Origin: Candidatus Zhuqueibacterota bacterium | Lineage (GTDB): Bacteria; Zhuqueibacterota; Zhuqueibacteria; Thermofontimicrobiales; Sulfurfontimicrobiaceae | Length of the DNA stretch: 64,000 nucleotides | Reading direction: 5' to 3' | NCBI GenBank assembly: GCA_016927835.1 | Contig: JAFGMA010000171.1 | Span: 1 to 64,000 of the forward strand | In this document: positions 19,027 through 28,498 of the stretch, one piece after another | Layout of the letters: every line of letters begins with the position of its first letter | How positions within the stretch are numbered: position 1 is the first letter of the stretch | Program-made: the position numbers and the translations under genes | The notes under the pieces: model-generated | What the model was told of the DNA's origin: nothing | The model's input: only the letters and a program-made list of their open reading frames with translations | Databases searched by the model: none

Positions 19027-20109
19027 ATGAAAATACTCCATATCGCACCCATAAATACCGCGGGGGTACCGCTGGCACTTGTCAGGGCGGAAAACGCAAT
19101 TGGTATCCAAAGCCGGCTAATCACCTTCCATCGCCATCCGCGTGATTTCGGGGAAGATATTTGCCTCGATTTACCGCTGTTCGATTTTTGGGGTGTGCAT
19201 CTCGCCAAAAAGCTGTTTTCACCGTCTGAACGTGTAGCCGTACGTTACGATGCGAAACTTCCAGAGACTATCCCCCCAACATGGATTCCCGGTCGGATCG
19301 AGCACACCCTGATCAGGATGAGGGAGAGGTTGTGGCAACCGAGAATCGAGCGCGCAATAGCTGACTACGACATTGTCAGTTTCGATGTGATTCAGTTGGA
19401 TGGGGGCATGGGATTCTATCGAGACGGGCGGATCATTCGGCAACTCAAAAGCGGAGGCAAAAAAATTATCTGCTGCTATACCGGCAGCGACCTGCGCGTC
19501 AGGGGAGTTATTCCTGAAATCGATCATATCAGCGATTTAAACGTTTCGGTGGAATTTGACCACCAATTTCTGCATACGAATCTGAAGCATGTTCCGTTTC
19601 CTATCGAGCCGGATCAATACGGACGTGCCGGCGCGCAGAATGGTGAAACAGTCCTCATATCTCACGCACCCACAAACCGGCAGGCGAAAGGCAGCCACAT
19701 CATCATCCCGATTGTGCGTGAACTGGAAAAGGAATATCCGGTCAAACTGGTTCTGATTGAGAATTTGCCGTATCACAAAGCGCTCGAATTGAAGCGCCAG
19801 ACTCAAATTTTTATCGATCAGATTGGTAACCTGGGCTATGGCATCAGTTCGCTGGAAGCGTTGTCAATGGGGATTGCGTGCTGTTCGTGCCTCGCCCCTG
19901 GATTTGAAAATGCATACCCGGAGCACCCGTTCATCGTGATCGATGAACAAAATTTGAAGGAAAAATTAATCCCGCTGATCGAAAATGCAACCCTGCGCCA
20001 GGAGAAAGCGCGACAGGGCATACAATGGGTTCGAAGTGTGCATGATGCGAAAAAAGTTGTACAACGCATTCATCAATTTGCGGGAATCGGGGAGCGCCAT
20101 TTTTCATGA
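19027..20109 (+). CDS. Glycosyltransferase, GT-B fold
   Basis: Starts with MKILHIAPINTAGVP, the N-terminal strand and loop of GT-B enzymes, and has a C-terminal nucleotide-sugar half with ISHAPTNRQAKGSH, VLIENLPY and GISSLEALSMGIACC, the last corresponding to the E-x7-E region of family 4-like transferases. The middle has little similarity to common subfamilies. A cytoplasmic enzyme of 360 residues. Its stop codon overlaps the start of the next glycosyltransferase by four bases, so the three transferases form one translation-coupled unit. Confidence 0.78.
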   Translation: MKILHIAPINTAGVPLALVRAENAIGIQSRLITFHRHPRDFGEDICLDLPLFDFWGVHLAKKLFSPSERVAVRYDAKLPETIPPTWIPGRIEHTLIRMRERLWQPRIERAIADYDIVSFDVIQLDGGMGFYRDGRIIRQLKSGGKKIICCYTGSDLRVRGVIPEIDHISDLNVSVEFDHQFLHTNLKHVPFPIEPDQYGRAGAQNGETVLISHAPTNRQAKGSHIIIPIVRELEKEYPVKLVLIENLPYHKALELKRQTQIFIDQIGNLGYGISSLEALSMGIACCSCLAPGFENAYPEHPFIVIDEQNLKEKLIPLIENATLRQEKARQGIQWVRSVHDAKKVVQRIHQFAGIGERHFS

Positions 20110-21242
20110 ATCAAAACCTGAATATCCTTTTTGTAAATTCGATCCTGATGTTTGCCGGCGGTGAAATCTGGATGTTGACCACCATGAAAGAACTTGAGAG
20201 GCGCGGTCATCGCGTTTGGTTGATGTGCAATGCCGGAACCGAATTGGAAAAGCGAGCCGGCAAGCTGGGGATCAATGTGATGCCGATTCGACTTCGCGGC
20301 GATCTCGATCCCTGGTCAATTTTCCGCATTTACAGATTTCTGGTGAAAAGCCGCATCGATCTCATATTAACGAATATGGAAAAGGAGCTTCGCCTTTGCG
20401 GCGTGGCAGCAAAGATGGCGGGAAAAATTCCCGTGGTATCTCGCCGGGGAATCGATTATCCGCTGAAGAATAACTGGCGCTATAAATTTACATACAATGT
20501 TCTGGCAACACAAATTGTTGCAAACTCGGAAAGCACCAGGCGTTCGCTTTTACAAAATGCACCCTGGCTGCTGGCGGATCGAATACGCGTCATTTATAAC
20601 GGCATTGATCCCGAATTCTATAAATTAGAAAAAACAACGGATTTGCGTGCCGCCTTGGGCTTGCCTCCGCATGCACCCATTATCGGTTTTGTGGGGCAAC
20701 TGAATGAACGCAAAGGCATCCATGAATTGCTGCCGGCGTTCAGTCGGTGTGTGCGGGATTTCCCGACGGCGCAGTTGCTGCTCGCAGGGGATGGGGACTT
20801 GCGTGAGCATATCCGGCAATTTGCTATCCAAAATGAGCTTCAGGGAAATATTCACATCGCGGGATTCCGGGATGATATTCCGAATATCATGCGCACGATC
20901 GACATGCTGGTGTTGCCATCCAGATGGGAGGGATTCGGGATTGTGTTGATCGAAGCTATGGCAGCGGCGAAACCGGTCATCACCACCAATATCAGCAGTA
21001 TGCCCGAAATCGTCGTTCACGGGGAGACCGGACTCATCGTCGAAGCCCGGAACGCAATCGAATTATACGAAGCCATGCATCAACTTATCGCCCAACCGGA
21101 AACTGCGCGACAGTTGGGGCAAAACGGGCGTGAACGGATTCTGCGTTATTTCACGCTCTCAGAGATGACGGATCAGTACGAAAATTTATTTAATGGATTG
21201 GTAGAAACCCGCACCTTTGAGGCGGGAAAGGAATCTGGTTGA
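20106..21242 (+). CDS. Glycosyltransferase family 4 protein
   Basis: A typical GT4 enzyme. The N-terminal half includes FAGGEIWMLTTMKELERRGH and NMEKELR; the C-terminal half has VIYNGIDPEFY, IGFVGQLNERKGIHELL, LLLAGDGDLREHI and the catalytic-region signature PSRWEGFGIVLIEAMA, then EIVVHGETGLIVE. It retains configuration at the transferred sugar, from a nucleotide sugar to a glycan acceptor. It overlaps its neighbours by four bases on each side. Probably builds a lipopolysaccharide core, O-antigen or capsule unit. Confidence 0.9.
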   Translation: MNQNLNILFVNSILMFAGGEIWMLTTMKELERRGHRVWLMCNAGTELEKRAGKLGINVMPIRLRGDLDPWSIFRIYRFLVKSRIDLILTNMEKELRLCGVAAKMAGKIPVVSRRGIDYPLKNNWRYKFTYNVLATQIVANSESTRRSLLQNAPWLLADRIRVIYNGIDPEFYKLEKTTDLRAALGLPPHAPIIGFVGQLNERKGIHELLPAFSRCVRDFPTAQLLLAGDGDLREHIRQFAIQNELQGNIHIAGFRDDIPNIMRTIDMLVLPSRWEGFGIVLIEAMAAAKPVITTNISSMPEIVVHGETGLIVEARNAIELYEAMHQLIAQPETARQLGQNGRERILRYFTLSEMTDQYENLFNGLVETRTFEAGKESG

Positions 21243-22354
21243 CTTTCTGGAATCGAATTGAACAACTTCTGAAAAATAAGGGGATGCGCATTTTAGAACT
21301 CCTCATCGGCAAAACGCCGGTGCATCCCGAAGATGTCGATAAGCTGCGAATCAAACATATTTTGGTGATTCGACAGCACGATCAGTTGGGCGATTTTTTG
21401 CTTTCAACACCGGTTTTGAGAGCACTGCGCGAGCACTTTCCCGCGGCGCACATCGCGTTGCTGGTGAGAAACTATACAAAAGCTGTGGCTTTGCACAATC
21501 AATATATCGATGAATTGATTGTCTTTCAGGAAGTCGGGCACAACTGGACATTTGCATTGGCAAAAATCTTTCTGAAGCAAGTGTTTCGCCGACGGGATTT
21601 GACCATCGTGCTAAACACAGTCTCGCATTCAGTCACCAGCGACCTGTTTGCCCTGTTCAGTCGCGCACCGTTTATTTTGGGATCGAGCCATGTGACATTT
21701 CCCGGCTGCAAACGAAATTTTCTATATAACCTGCTGGCGCCGTATCGGGAAGAAATTCGCAACCAATCGCAACGAAATATGGATGTCGTGCGCTATCTGG
21801 GCATTGATACGGCTGATGCCGGGGAACATATCACGCTTCTCGAAGCGGAAAGGAAATGGGCGCAATCCACGTTGGTTGATGCCGGTATCAATCCGAATGA
21901 CCTGATCATCGGCGTCCATCCGGGGGCGGGCAAACTGGGGAATCGTTGGCGTCTCGAAAATTTTGCCCTCGTCGCCAATGAACTGCACCGAAACCTTCAC
22001 GCAAAAATTGTGATCAATCACGGCCCAAATGAAACGTTGCTGGCAGACATGCTCATCGACTGCCTGCAATTTCAGCCTGTTACGTTTGGTAAATTGGCGC
22101 TGCGGGAATTGGCAGCGATTATTTCGAAATACGATATTTTTATTTGCAACGATACCGGGGTGCTTCATGTGGCGGCAGCGGTTAAGACGCCTCTGGTTGC
22201 TATTTTCGGACCCACCGAATCCCGCGAATGGAAACCGATTGGTGACAAATTTCTCGCCATTCAGGCTGCCGACGGAAGGTGCGACTCAGTGAGCGCCAGG
22301 GATGTACTCGCAGCGGTTGAAATGCTTCTGGGAGATAATCCAAAGCTGAAATGA
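21239..22354 (+). CDS. Glycosyltransferase family 9 (heptosyltransferase-like) protein
   Basis: Matches the ADP-heptose:LPS heptosyltransferase family: VIRQHDQLGDFLLSTPVLRALREHFP at the N terminus, GVHPGAGKLGNRW at the start of the second domain, and the signature FICNDTGVLHVAAAVKTPLVAIFGPTES near residue 300. The aspartate before TG and the H of GVLHVAAA are the conserved nucleotide-sugar-binding positions. The reading frame begins with a TTG overlapping the previous stop codon; Met at codon 16 is an alternative. Presumably transfers a heptose or similar sugar during lipopolysaccharide core synthesis, implying an outer membrane with LPS. Confidence 0.9.
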   Translation: MTFWNRIEQLLKNKGMRILELLIGKTPVHPEDVDKLRIKHILVIRQHDQLGDFLLSTPVLRALREHFPAAHIALLVRNYTKAVALHNQYIDELIVFQEVGHNWTFALAKIFLKQVFRRRDLTIVLNTVSHSVTSDLFALFSRAPFILGSSHVTFPGCKRNFLYNLLAPYREEIRNQSQRNMDVVRYLGIDTADAGEHITLLEAERKWAQSTLVDAGINPNDLIIGVHPGAGKLGNRWRLENFALVANELHRNLHAKIVINHGPNETLLADMLIDCLQFQPVTFGKLALRELAAIISKYDIFICNDTGVLHVAAAVKTPLVAIFGPTESREWKPIGDKFLAIQAADGRCDSVSARDVLAAVEMLLGDNPKLK

Positions 22355-22465
22355 GGTCGCATTCCTCACCGGCATACGTGCAACGAGCGGCGATGACCGC
22401 TATTTTGCCTGCTGCCTGATACGCCAAACATGAATTTGCCCTGCTTCATCTCCCCCCGATTAATC

Positions 22466-23353
22466 TTACTCGATTCCCAGGTCAAGCAATCGATTCGCAT
22501 TTTTCCAGGTTATTTTCTCAAACGCCTCTGTTGCTATCGATTTCGTACGTTTCAATTTTCGAAAATACTCGACAATCGGCAAATCCTGCGGCACGTTGGC
22601 GATGTCCGTCCCCCAGTACAATCGATCCTGAAATTCTTCCATAAACTGATACCCAAATTCCGGATCGCGGCTGATGGCATTGAAACCGCTGCCGGCTGAG
22701 AGATCGCCATGCAGGTTCGGATAATTGCGCATCAATTCCACCACGCGCCCGGGAGTTACCTTGCCGCCAGGATAACCACCGCGGGTTTCCTCAGTCACAT
22801 CGGCGCTGATTTCCGCCCAGAATGGTTGCGAATGGGCGAGTAAAGTCAGCCTCGGGAATGCTTTCAATATTTTTTCCAGGCGCGGCAGTCCGAGATCATC
22901 ATAGCAGCCGTAAATCGCGCCGATGCGTTGAGCGATGTGAAACGTAAGCGGTAGTCCGACGTCTTCAACCTGGGCGAAAAAATTCATATTGAGGGGATCG
23001 TCGAAGGGAATGTTTGCAAAATACTCTCCGATGCCTTTGCAGCCCATCTCTTTATAGGCTTCGAGCAGCGGCAGAAAGTTGGCGTCGGTATCGTTTCGCA
23101 AAAAACGCGGATCAAAATTACAAAACGGGATCAGCCGATCTGGAAATTGGGCGCACATTTCGAGCGTCTCTTCAGGGGTCACAATCGTGTATCGGTATTC
23201 CGGACTCACAGCGGACATCACCACTGCCCTGTCGATGGCGTGCGCATCCATGGTTTCGATCAACTGCGCCGGTGTCGGATATAAAGAACCATTGAAGCGG
23301 GTGATTTTGGGATGGCGTTTTTTGCATGCATGGACGTGAATATCGATAAGCAT
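22466..23353 (-). CDS. Amidohydrolase family protein (TIM-barrel)
   Basis: The N terminus MLIDIHVHACKKRHP carries the H-x-H metal motif of the amidohydrolase superfamily, and LTFHIAQRIGAIYGCYDD, LLAHSQPFW and LYWGTDIANVPQ give the later histidines and the final aspartate. It resembles the amidohydrolase_2 group that includes decarboxylases and lactonases acting on sugar- or aromatic-derived acids. AAAAGGAG lies seven bases before the ATG chosen here, so the ORF track start 21 codons upstream is too long. A stand-alone gene, convergent with the glycosyltransferase cluster. Substrate unknown. Confidence 0.83.
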   Translation of the reverse strand: MLIDIHVHACKKRHPKITRFNGSLYPTPAQLIETMDAHAIDRAVVMSAVSPEYRYTIVTPEETLEMCAQFPDRLIPFCNFDPRFLRNDTDANFLPLLEAYKEMGCKGIGEYFANIPFDDPLNMNFFAQVEDVGLPLTFHIAQRIGAIYGCYDDLGLPRLEKILKAFPRLTLLAHSQPFWAEISADVTEETRGGYPGGKVTPGRVVELMRNYPNLHGDLSAGSGFNAISRDPEFGYQFMEEFQDRLYWGTDIANVPQDLPIVEYFRKLKRTKSIATEAFEKITWKNANRLLDLGIE

Positions 23354-23444
23354 TATTCGCTCCTTTTCTGTTTCTTGTAATTGCCGTGCTGGAAAGGATT
23401 CCGAATTGACAGGCACAGCTTTAGAACATCAGAATGGATGGAAA

Positions 23445-26400
23445 TTAGATTGTTCCCTCGATTGCTACAGTTGAACTGCCGTCGCCCTTTTTGTTGACTG
23501 CGATTCGCACCGGGATGCGACGGGTCAATTCCTGCACGTGACTGATGATACCCACCCTGCGACCGGTCAGGCGCAAGCTTTCAAGGGCATCGAGTGCTAT
23601 TTCCAGCGTCTCGCTATCCAGTGATCCGAATCCTTCATCGAGAAAAAGTGCGCCAAGCTTTGCGCCCCCCTTGCTGAGCTCGGAGAGTGCCAGCGCCAGA
23701 GAAAGGCTTGTCAGAAATGATTCGCCGCCTGAAAGCGTTTCCACCGGGCGCTCTTCCCCGGCATTCCATGTATCGACGACGACCATTTCCTTCATGTCCT
23801 TGACTCTCAAAACATAGCGGCTGGTCAATTTTTTCATCTGCTGATTTGCAAATCGGATCAGCAGATCAAACATGCTTTTCAAGGCGTAATCGCGCAGCTT
23901 GTTCGCGCCAATTACATCATTTAACTTGTTCCAGCGCTCATATTCAGCCGTGGCTGTTGTCAGTGCTTTTTCCAGATTTTTATAACGATCAAAATTTTGT
24001 TTTTGGTTGGCTAATTTCTCGTTTGCCTTTCCGATTTCAGAATTGGTGTCCTGGATTGACAACTCGAATTTTTGTTCCTGTTCTTGAAGGGATTTCAGGT
24101 GTTCCGGGTCGAAAGCCTTCTCCTCAAATTCTTTCTGAAGCTGGTGCATGGTTTGTTCAACGGAATATCGTTGTTGTCGGTAATCCTGCAAAGCGTTTTC
24201 GCTTTGATGCAGCCACTGCGCGGTCCTGATAGCATTTTGATGGGCTTCGATGGAATCGAAACCGGCTGCCTTTACCTGCTCGAGATACGCATCCCGAGCC
24301 TCTTCGAAGCGTTTTTGACTTTTTTCATGTTGCTGGCGCTGCTCCCGTTGCAGCGATTCAAACTCGGCTTTCTGCTGCTGAGTCGCCTGGAATTGTTTTT
24401 GCGCCCGCGTGCGCTGATCCTCGGCTGTCTGCAGGTGTGCATCGAGTTTTTTTCGCGCATCCTGTGGGCTCAATCCGCCGGTTTTTTCCGCCACCTGTGC
24501 GCGCAAATTTCCGGCTTGATGGCGGTATTGGTCGATTTCGCTTTTCAACTGCTCGAAGCGCTGCTTCATCTCACCAGCAGTCTTCTCATTTTCAGTGATC
24601 TGCGTTTGGACTTTCGCTAAATCCTGTTTGAGCTGTGCCAGTTTTTTGCTGAATTGCTCGTGGGTTTCAAGCAAGCTCTGCAATTTTTTCAGGCTGGCTT
24701 CGGGATCACGCCCACGAAATTCGGCTGGGAGTTGTGTTTGTATATCCTGTGAAAGCTGTTCAATCCGCTGGCTGGATTTTTTATGCTGCATAAGCAGATC
24801 AGTTCGTTCCTGCGTCAATTTTTCAATATCGGTTTGGCAATGCGACTGCTCGATTTCCTTGCCCGAAAGCGCGGCTTTCAGATCGAGCAATTCATTCTCG
24901 ACTGTCCGACCGCGTTCGAGAGCCTCGCGAAAGCGCTTAGCAGCCTGTTCGCACTGCTGTATTTCATCTTTTATAAACTGGCTGGAGACCGGCTTGTCGT
25001 GAAAGTGTGTCATCCATTGGCGAGTGCATTGATCCATCTCATTTTGCAGGTCATCGAGTTGTTGGTGCAAGCTTTTCGCGTGAGTCTCATGCTGCTCCTG
25101 CACTGCCAGCAATGCAGCTTTCGCGTTTTCGAGCCGCTGGAATTCATCCTGCCGCTGCTGATACTCTTTTTCCGCTGCCAGCAGCTTTTCCCGGATTTCA
25201 TTGATCCTGGCTTCAGTCTCTGGCTCTGCTTTATCTGCCCAGGGATGATCTTTAGACCCGCATACCGGACAGGGTTTTCCGGATTCAAGGTGCTCCTTGC
25301 GAAGGTCAGCGGCGTGGGCAGAGAGGGCAATGCTTTTTTCTTCCTGTTTCAATTGCAGTTGCAGACTCGCGATTCGCGAAAGCTCCTGTTCAACACCGCT
25401 GCGTTCCGTTTCAGCGGATGCCAATTTTTGATTGATTTGCTGAAGTTTCTGATTATCGGCTTCTATTTGTTGCGACAGCGATATCGCTTGATTTCGATTT
25501 CTTTCATAATCGAGAGCCACCTCCTGCAGCGGCTGCAGCCGGTTTCTACGCAATTCCCATGCGCCTTCATCACCTTGCGCAAGAATGGGCTGCATGTCCT
25601 TTGAAATCAGTTCATTGCAATGTAGAAGCCGCGCGCGTTTTTTGAGCAATTGCTCATATTCGGCTTTGAATTGCGCCTGCTTTGCCTTCGCATCATCAAG
25701 TTGAACGCGTTTGGCTTTGCCTTCTTTTACTGTTTCGTCCAGCGTGTTTTTGGTTTCGCGCAAGATTGCCATGTTTTGGCTCACTTGGGCAATGAGCTTT
25801 GTCGGTTCAGGCGGAAGCGGTGTTTTTAAGAGGGTTTCCTCTGCCTGCGTGATCCGTGACTGGAGTTGCGTTTGCTGCTCGCGCCATTCTTTGAGGTTTT
25901 GCTCCGCCAGTCCGATTTCCTTTTGCAGGCGGGCAAGTTCAATTGATCGTTTTTGGGCTTCGTCTTCAAGACCAGCGGCTTGCGTTTCTTCGCGAAAGGC
26001 AACTGAAATCAGCTCCGACTGTTTCGCAGCGGACTCCTTCAATTGCAGATAGGCGGTTTCATATTTTTCCGCTTCAGCCCGATGCTGAGTTAAGGTTTCC
26101 TCTGTCTTCGCCAGTTGCTCTGATGTGGTTTTGCGTGCGGCTTGAATGTCATCGAGATTCGCCTGTTCGATATCGAATGATTTTTTCGGTGTCAATAAAT
26201 CGGCAGCGGAACGCGCCTGCTTGAGTTCTGTCTCCAGACTTTGCATTTCAGCTTGCCTGTCCAATAATTTCGAATGCCGCTCTTCAGCAGCTTTCAATTG
26301 ATTCCATGCATTGGTGCGTTTCGATTCGGCTTCGCGTTTGCGGCTCACTTCGGTGCGCTGTGCCTGCAAAGCGGCTAATTCTTTTTTCAACTTTGATAAT

Positions 26401-27056
26401 TTTTGTTCGGTAGCTTCAATTTCTTTTTTATCGCTCTTATCAATCGTCTCCAGGGACGCCTTCAATCGCTCGTAGGCTGAGCGCACCTCAGCCAGTTTTT
26501 GATTGAGCACTTCCCGCAATTCATCATAAATTCCCATACCGGTTGTGCTTTCCAGCAACTGACGTTTATCGTCGAGTTTAGCCTTGAGAAATGCGGCAAA
26601 TTCGCCTTGCGCAAGCAGCACGGAGCGTCGGAATGAATCGAAATCCAGACCGAGGATTGAGACTATCGGATTGTTTTGCTTTTTGTCATTCAGGAGATGC
26701 CCGGTTTCGGCATCAATCAATTTGACGGAAGACGATAGACAATTGCTTTTCGAACGCTTGACACGCCATTCGGAAAGATACCGCTTGCCATTGGCTTCGA
26801 ATAGTACTTCGGAATAACCCTCGCTGCTGCCCTGGCTCAACAGGTTGTCCGGATTTTTGGCATCTTTCGAGTCGAGTCTGGGAGTTTTGTGATACAGCGC
26901 CACGGAGAGCGCATCTAGCAGTGTGGTTTTGCCGGAACCGGTGGGACCCGTGATCGCAAACAGGGAGGTTTCACTCAAAGGGCTTTTTTCAAGATCGATG
27001 GAAACCTGTTCACGAATGCTATTCAGATTTTTAAGACTTAACCGCAGTAATTTCAT
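23445..27056 (-). CDS. sbcC: Exonuclease subunit SbcC (SMC-like ATPase)
   Basis: The 1203-residue ATPase of the SbcCD nuclease. Walker A is GPTGSGKTT at residues 37-45; long coiled coils rich in glutamate, glutamine and lysine fill residues about 180-1050; the zinc hook CPVCGSKDH sits near residue 595; the ABC signature LSGGESFLTSLSLALALSEL and Walker B LGALFLDEGFGSLD are near the C terminus. Pairs with SbcD to cut hairpin DNA and blocked double-strand ends. It overlaps sbcD by four bases in the ATGA arrangement, the usual order. The length is slightly above that of E. coli SbcC, mainly coiled coil. Confidence 0.96.
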   Translation of the reverse strand: MKLLRLSLKNLNSIREQVSIDLEKSPLSETSLFAITGPTGSGKTTLLDALSVALYHKTPRLDSKDAKNPDNLLSQGSSEGYSEVLFEANGKRYLSEWRVKRSKSNCLSSSVKLIDAETGHLLNDKKQNNPIVSILGLDFDSFRRSVLLAQGEFAAFLKAKLDDKRQLLESTTGMGIYDELREVLNQKLAEVRSAYERLKASLETIDKSDKKEIEATEQKLSKLKKELAALQAQRTEVSRKREAESKRTNAWNQLKAAEERHSKLLDRQAEMQSLETELKQARSAADLLTPKKSFDIEQANLDDIQAARKTTSEQLAKTEETLTQHRAEAEKYETAYLQLKESAAKQSELISVAFREETQAAGLEDEAQKRSIELARLQKEIGLAEQNLKEWREQQTQLQSRITQAEETLLKTPLPPEPTKLIAQVSQNMAILRETKNTLDETVKEGKAKRVQLDDAKAKQAQFKAEYEQLLKKRARLLHCNELISKDMQPILAQGDEGAWELRRNRLQPLQEVALDYERNRNQAISLSQQIEADNQKLQQINQKLASAETERSGVEQELSRIASLQLQLKQEEKSIALSAHAADLRKEHLESGKPCPVCGSKDHPWADKAEPETEARINEIREKLLAAEKEYQQRQDEFQRLENAKAALLAVQEQHETHAKSLHQQLDDLQNEMDQCTRQWMTHFHDKPVSSQFIKDEIQQCEQAAKRFREALERGRTVENELLDLKAALSGKEIEQSHCQTDIEKLTQERTDLLMQHKKSSQRIEQLSQDIQTQLPAEFRGRDPEASLKKLQSLLETHEQFSKKLAQLKQDLAKVQTQITENEKTAGEMKQRFEQLKSEIDQYRHQAGNLRAQVAEKTGGLSPQDARKKLDAHLQTAEDQRTRAQKQFQATQQQKAEFESLQREQRQQHEKSQKRFEEARDAYLEQVKAAGFDSIEAHQNAIRTAQWLHQSENALQDYRQQRYSVEQTMHQLQKEFEEKAFDPEHLKSLQEQEQKFELSIQDTNSEIGKANEKLANQKQNFDRYKNLEKALTTATAEYERWNKLNDVIGANKLRDYALKSMFDLLIRFANQQMKKLTSRYVLRVKDMKEMVVVDTWNAGEERPVETLSGGESFLTSLSLALALSELSKGGAKLGALFLDEGFGSLDSETLEIALDALESLRLTGRRVGIISHVQELTRRIPVRIAVNKKGDGSSTVAIEGTI

Positions 27057-28270
27057 TCTCCTGCCTCTATTATTTTATTTTTATGGCGCAAGTCCATCAG
27101 TTCGCTGAATGTTTTTTCAATGGCAGACAGCGCTGCGCGGGTGGCGTCATCATCAGGATCACCGTATTGCTCGATGTAAAATTGCCGGAAGATTTCTTCG
27201 GGTGATCGTGCAGTGACTTCTTCAGCCGATAGCCTGGACTCATCCTGTTGGTGCAGCAGTTGGGTTTGCACGGTGGCGACCTCACCGCCTTTTTCTGAAA
27301 ATGCTTTGCGGATTTGATCGCTGATACCGATTCGCGGGATATCCAGGTCGATGATGACTTCGATCAATTTGCCCTCCCAGTCCCCGCTCTCAGCTTCGTG
27401 CATGATCTGGTCGAACGTACCTGTCACCTGAACCAGCGCTCGGAACACTGGCACGGTGATTGGATGCACCTCAAATGAATTATCCGCAACCAGATCGAAG
27501 AGAAAGATATTTTTTTCATGCCTGGCTTCTTTGAATGTCATGGGAATGGGTGAACCGGAATAAATAATAGGAGTTCCTTCCCTGGCGAACTGTTGCGGGC
27601 GATGCAGATGACCCAGCGCAACGTAGCCGGCTTCCGCGGGCAAATCATCGAGTGTCAGTGGATTCGATCCGCCAACCTGGATGATTTGTTCGCTTTCGCT
27701 GGTCTGGCTGCCGGACAGGAAATAATGCCCCATGATAATAATCGGTATCTCGTGGGGAAGATCGTTTATGGCTTCGCGGTACAGAATTTTGATGGCTTCG
27801 CGGTAGCGTTTCGCACTATCAACCTGACTTTCGAATGAGACGTGCGACAGAATTTCACCTTCGGGTACATAGGGTAAGGCGATGATGTTGACTTCTGTTC
27901 CATTTTTTTTAACGGGAACAACGACCTGCTTTTTATCTTCAGCAATATTTCCGATGACGTGCATTCGAGCGAGTTTTAGAAATTCCCGGGGTGCAGCCAG
28001 GCGTACGGCAGAATCGTGGTTGCCGGCGATGATTACCGCGGTTGTTGAGGTTTCCTGATAGAGGCGGAACAGGAAGTGGTAATATAAATCCATCACCTGT
28101 GCCGGCGGAATCGATGAATCGAAAACGTCACCCGCGCAAAGCAAAACATCGATCCGCTGCTCTATGATGGTTTGAAGCAGCCAATCCAGGAATTGTTTTT
28201 GTTCCGAAATGCGGGGACGATCGTAAAGTTTACGACCCAGATGCCAATCGGATGTGTGTAAAAAGCGCAT
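27053..28270 (-). CDS. sbcD: Exonuclease subunit SbcD (Mre11-like nuclease)
   Basis: The catalytic subunit of SbcCD. All five phosphodiesterase motifs are present: LHTSDWHLGRK, LLCAGDVFDSS, IIAGNHDSAVR, IIMGHYFLSG and ALGHLHRPQ. The N-terminal two thirds form the metallophosphoesterase domain and the capping domain follows; the C-terminal 90 residues are acidic and variable. Length 405 is normal. A promoter-like sequence (TTGATT, 17 bases, TATTTT) lies about 80 bases upstream of its start, and the gene reads into sbcC. Divergent from the DAK2-DegV gene. Confidence 0.96.
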   Translation of the reverse strand: MRFLHTSDWHLGRKLYDRPRISEQKQFLDWLLQTIIEQRIDVLLCAGDVFDSSIPPAQVMDLYYHFLFRLYQETSTTAVIIAGNHDSAVRLAAPREFLKLARMHVIGNIAEDKKQVVVPVKKNGTEVNIIALPYVPEGEILSHVSFESQVDSAKRYREAIKILYREAINDLPHEIPIIIMGHYFLSGSQTSESEQIIQVGGSNPLTLDDLPAEAGYVALGHLHRPQQFAREGTPIIYSGSPIPMTFKEARHEKNIFLFDLVADNSFEVHPITVPVFRALVQVTGTFDQIMHEAESGDWEGKLIEVIIDLDIPRIGISDQIRKAFSEKGGEVATVQTQLLHQQDESRLSAEEVTARSPEEIFRQFYIEQYGDPDDDATRAALSAIEKTFSELMDLRHKNKIIEAGE

Positions 28271-28353
28271 TTATTTAACCAGGATGAATGAAGTGTTGGT
28301 GTCGTGAATTGATTGAGACTGCCCGATGATGATCAGTCGTTCCTGAGATGGGC

Positions 28354-28382
28354 AAAATAATAAATATTTGCTATTGAATCAA
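28354..28382 (-). promoter_or_regulatory. Promoter candidate for sbcDC
   Basis: On the minus strand TTGATT is followed after exactly 17 bases by TATTTT, about 80 bases before the sbcD start codon. Confidence 0.55.
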
Positions 28383-28420
28383 GAAAAATGTTTGATTTTG
28401 CGGGTCTGAAAAAATTTTAC

Positions 28421-28448
28421 TTGCTTTTTTAAAAATATTTTATAACGT
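28421..28448 (+). promoter_or_regulatory. Promoter candidate for the DAK2-DegV gene
   Basis: TTGCTT, a 16-base spacer of A and T only, then TAACGT; about 50 bases before the ATG. Divergent from the sbcDC promoter. Confidence 0.42.
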
Positions 28449-28498
28449 TACAGTGAAGTTAATTTTAAAAATGAAATAAACGTTCTCCGAGGAAAGCC

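Noticed and set aside
18936-19145. 69-codon plus-strand ORF between FemAB-like and glycosyltransferase genes
   Set aside because: Overlaps the start of the glycosyltransferase in another frame and has no motif.
24072-25604. Large plus-strand ORFs inside the sbcC gene
   Set aside because: They are antisense shadows of the coiled-coil coding region of sbcC, whose motifs are intact.
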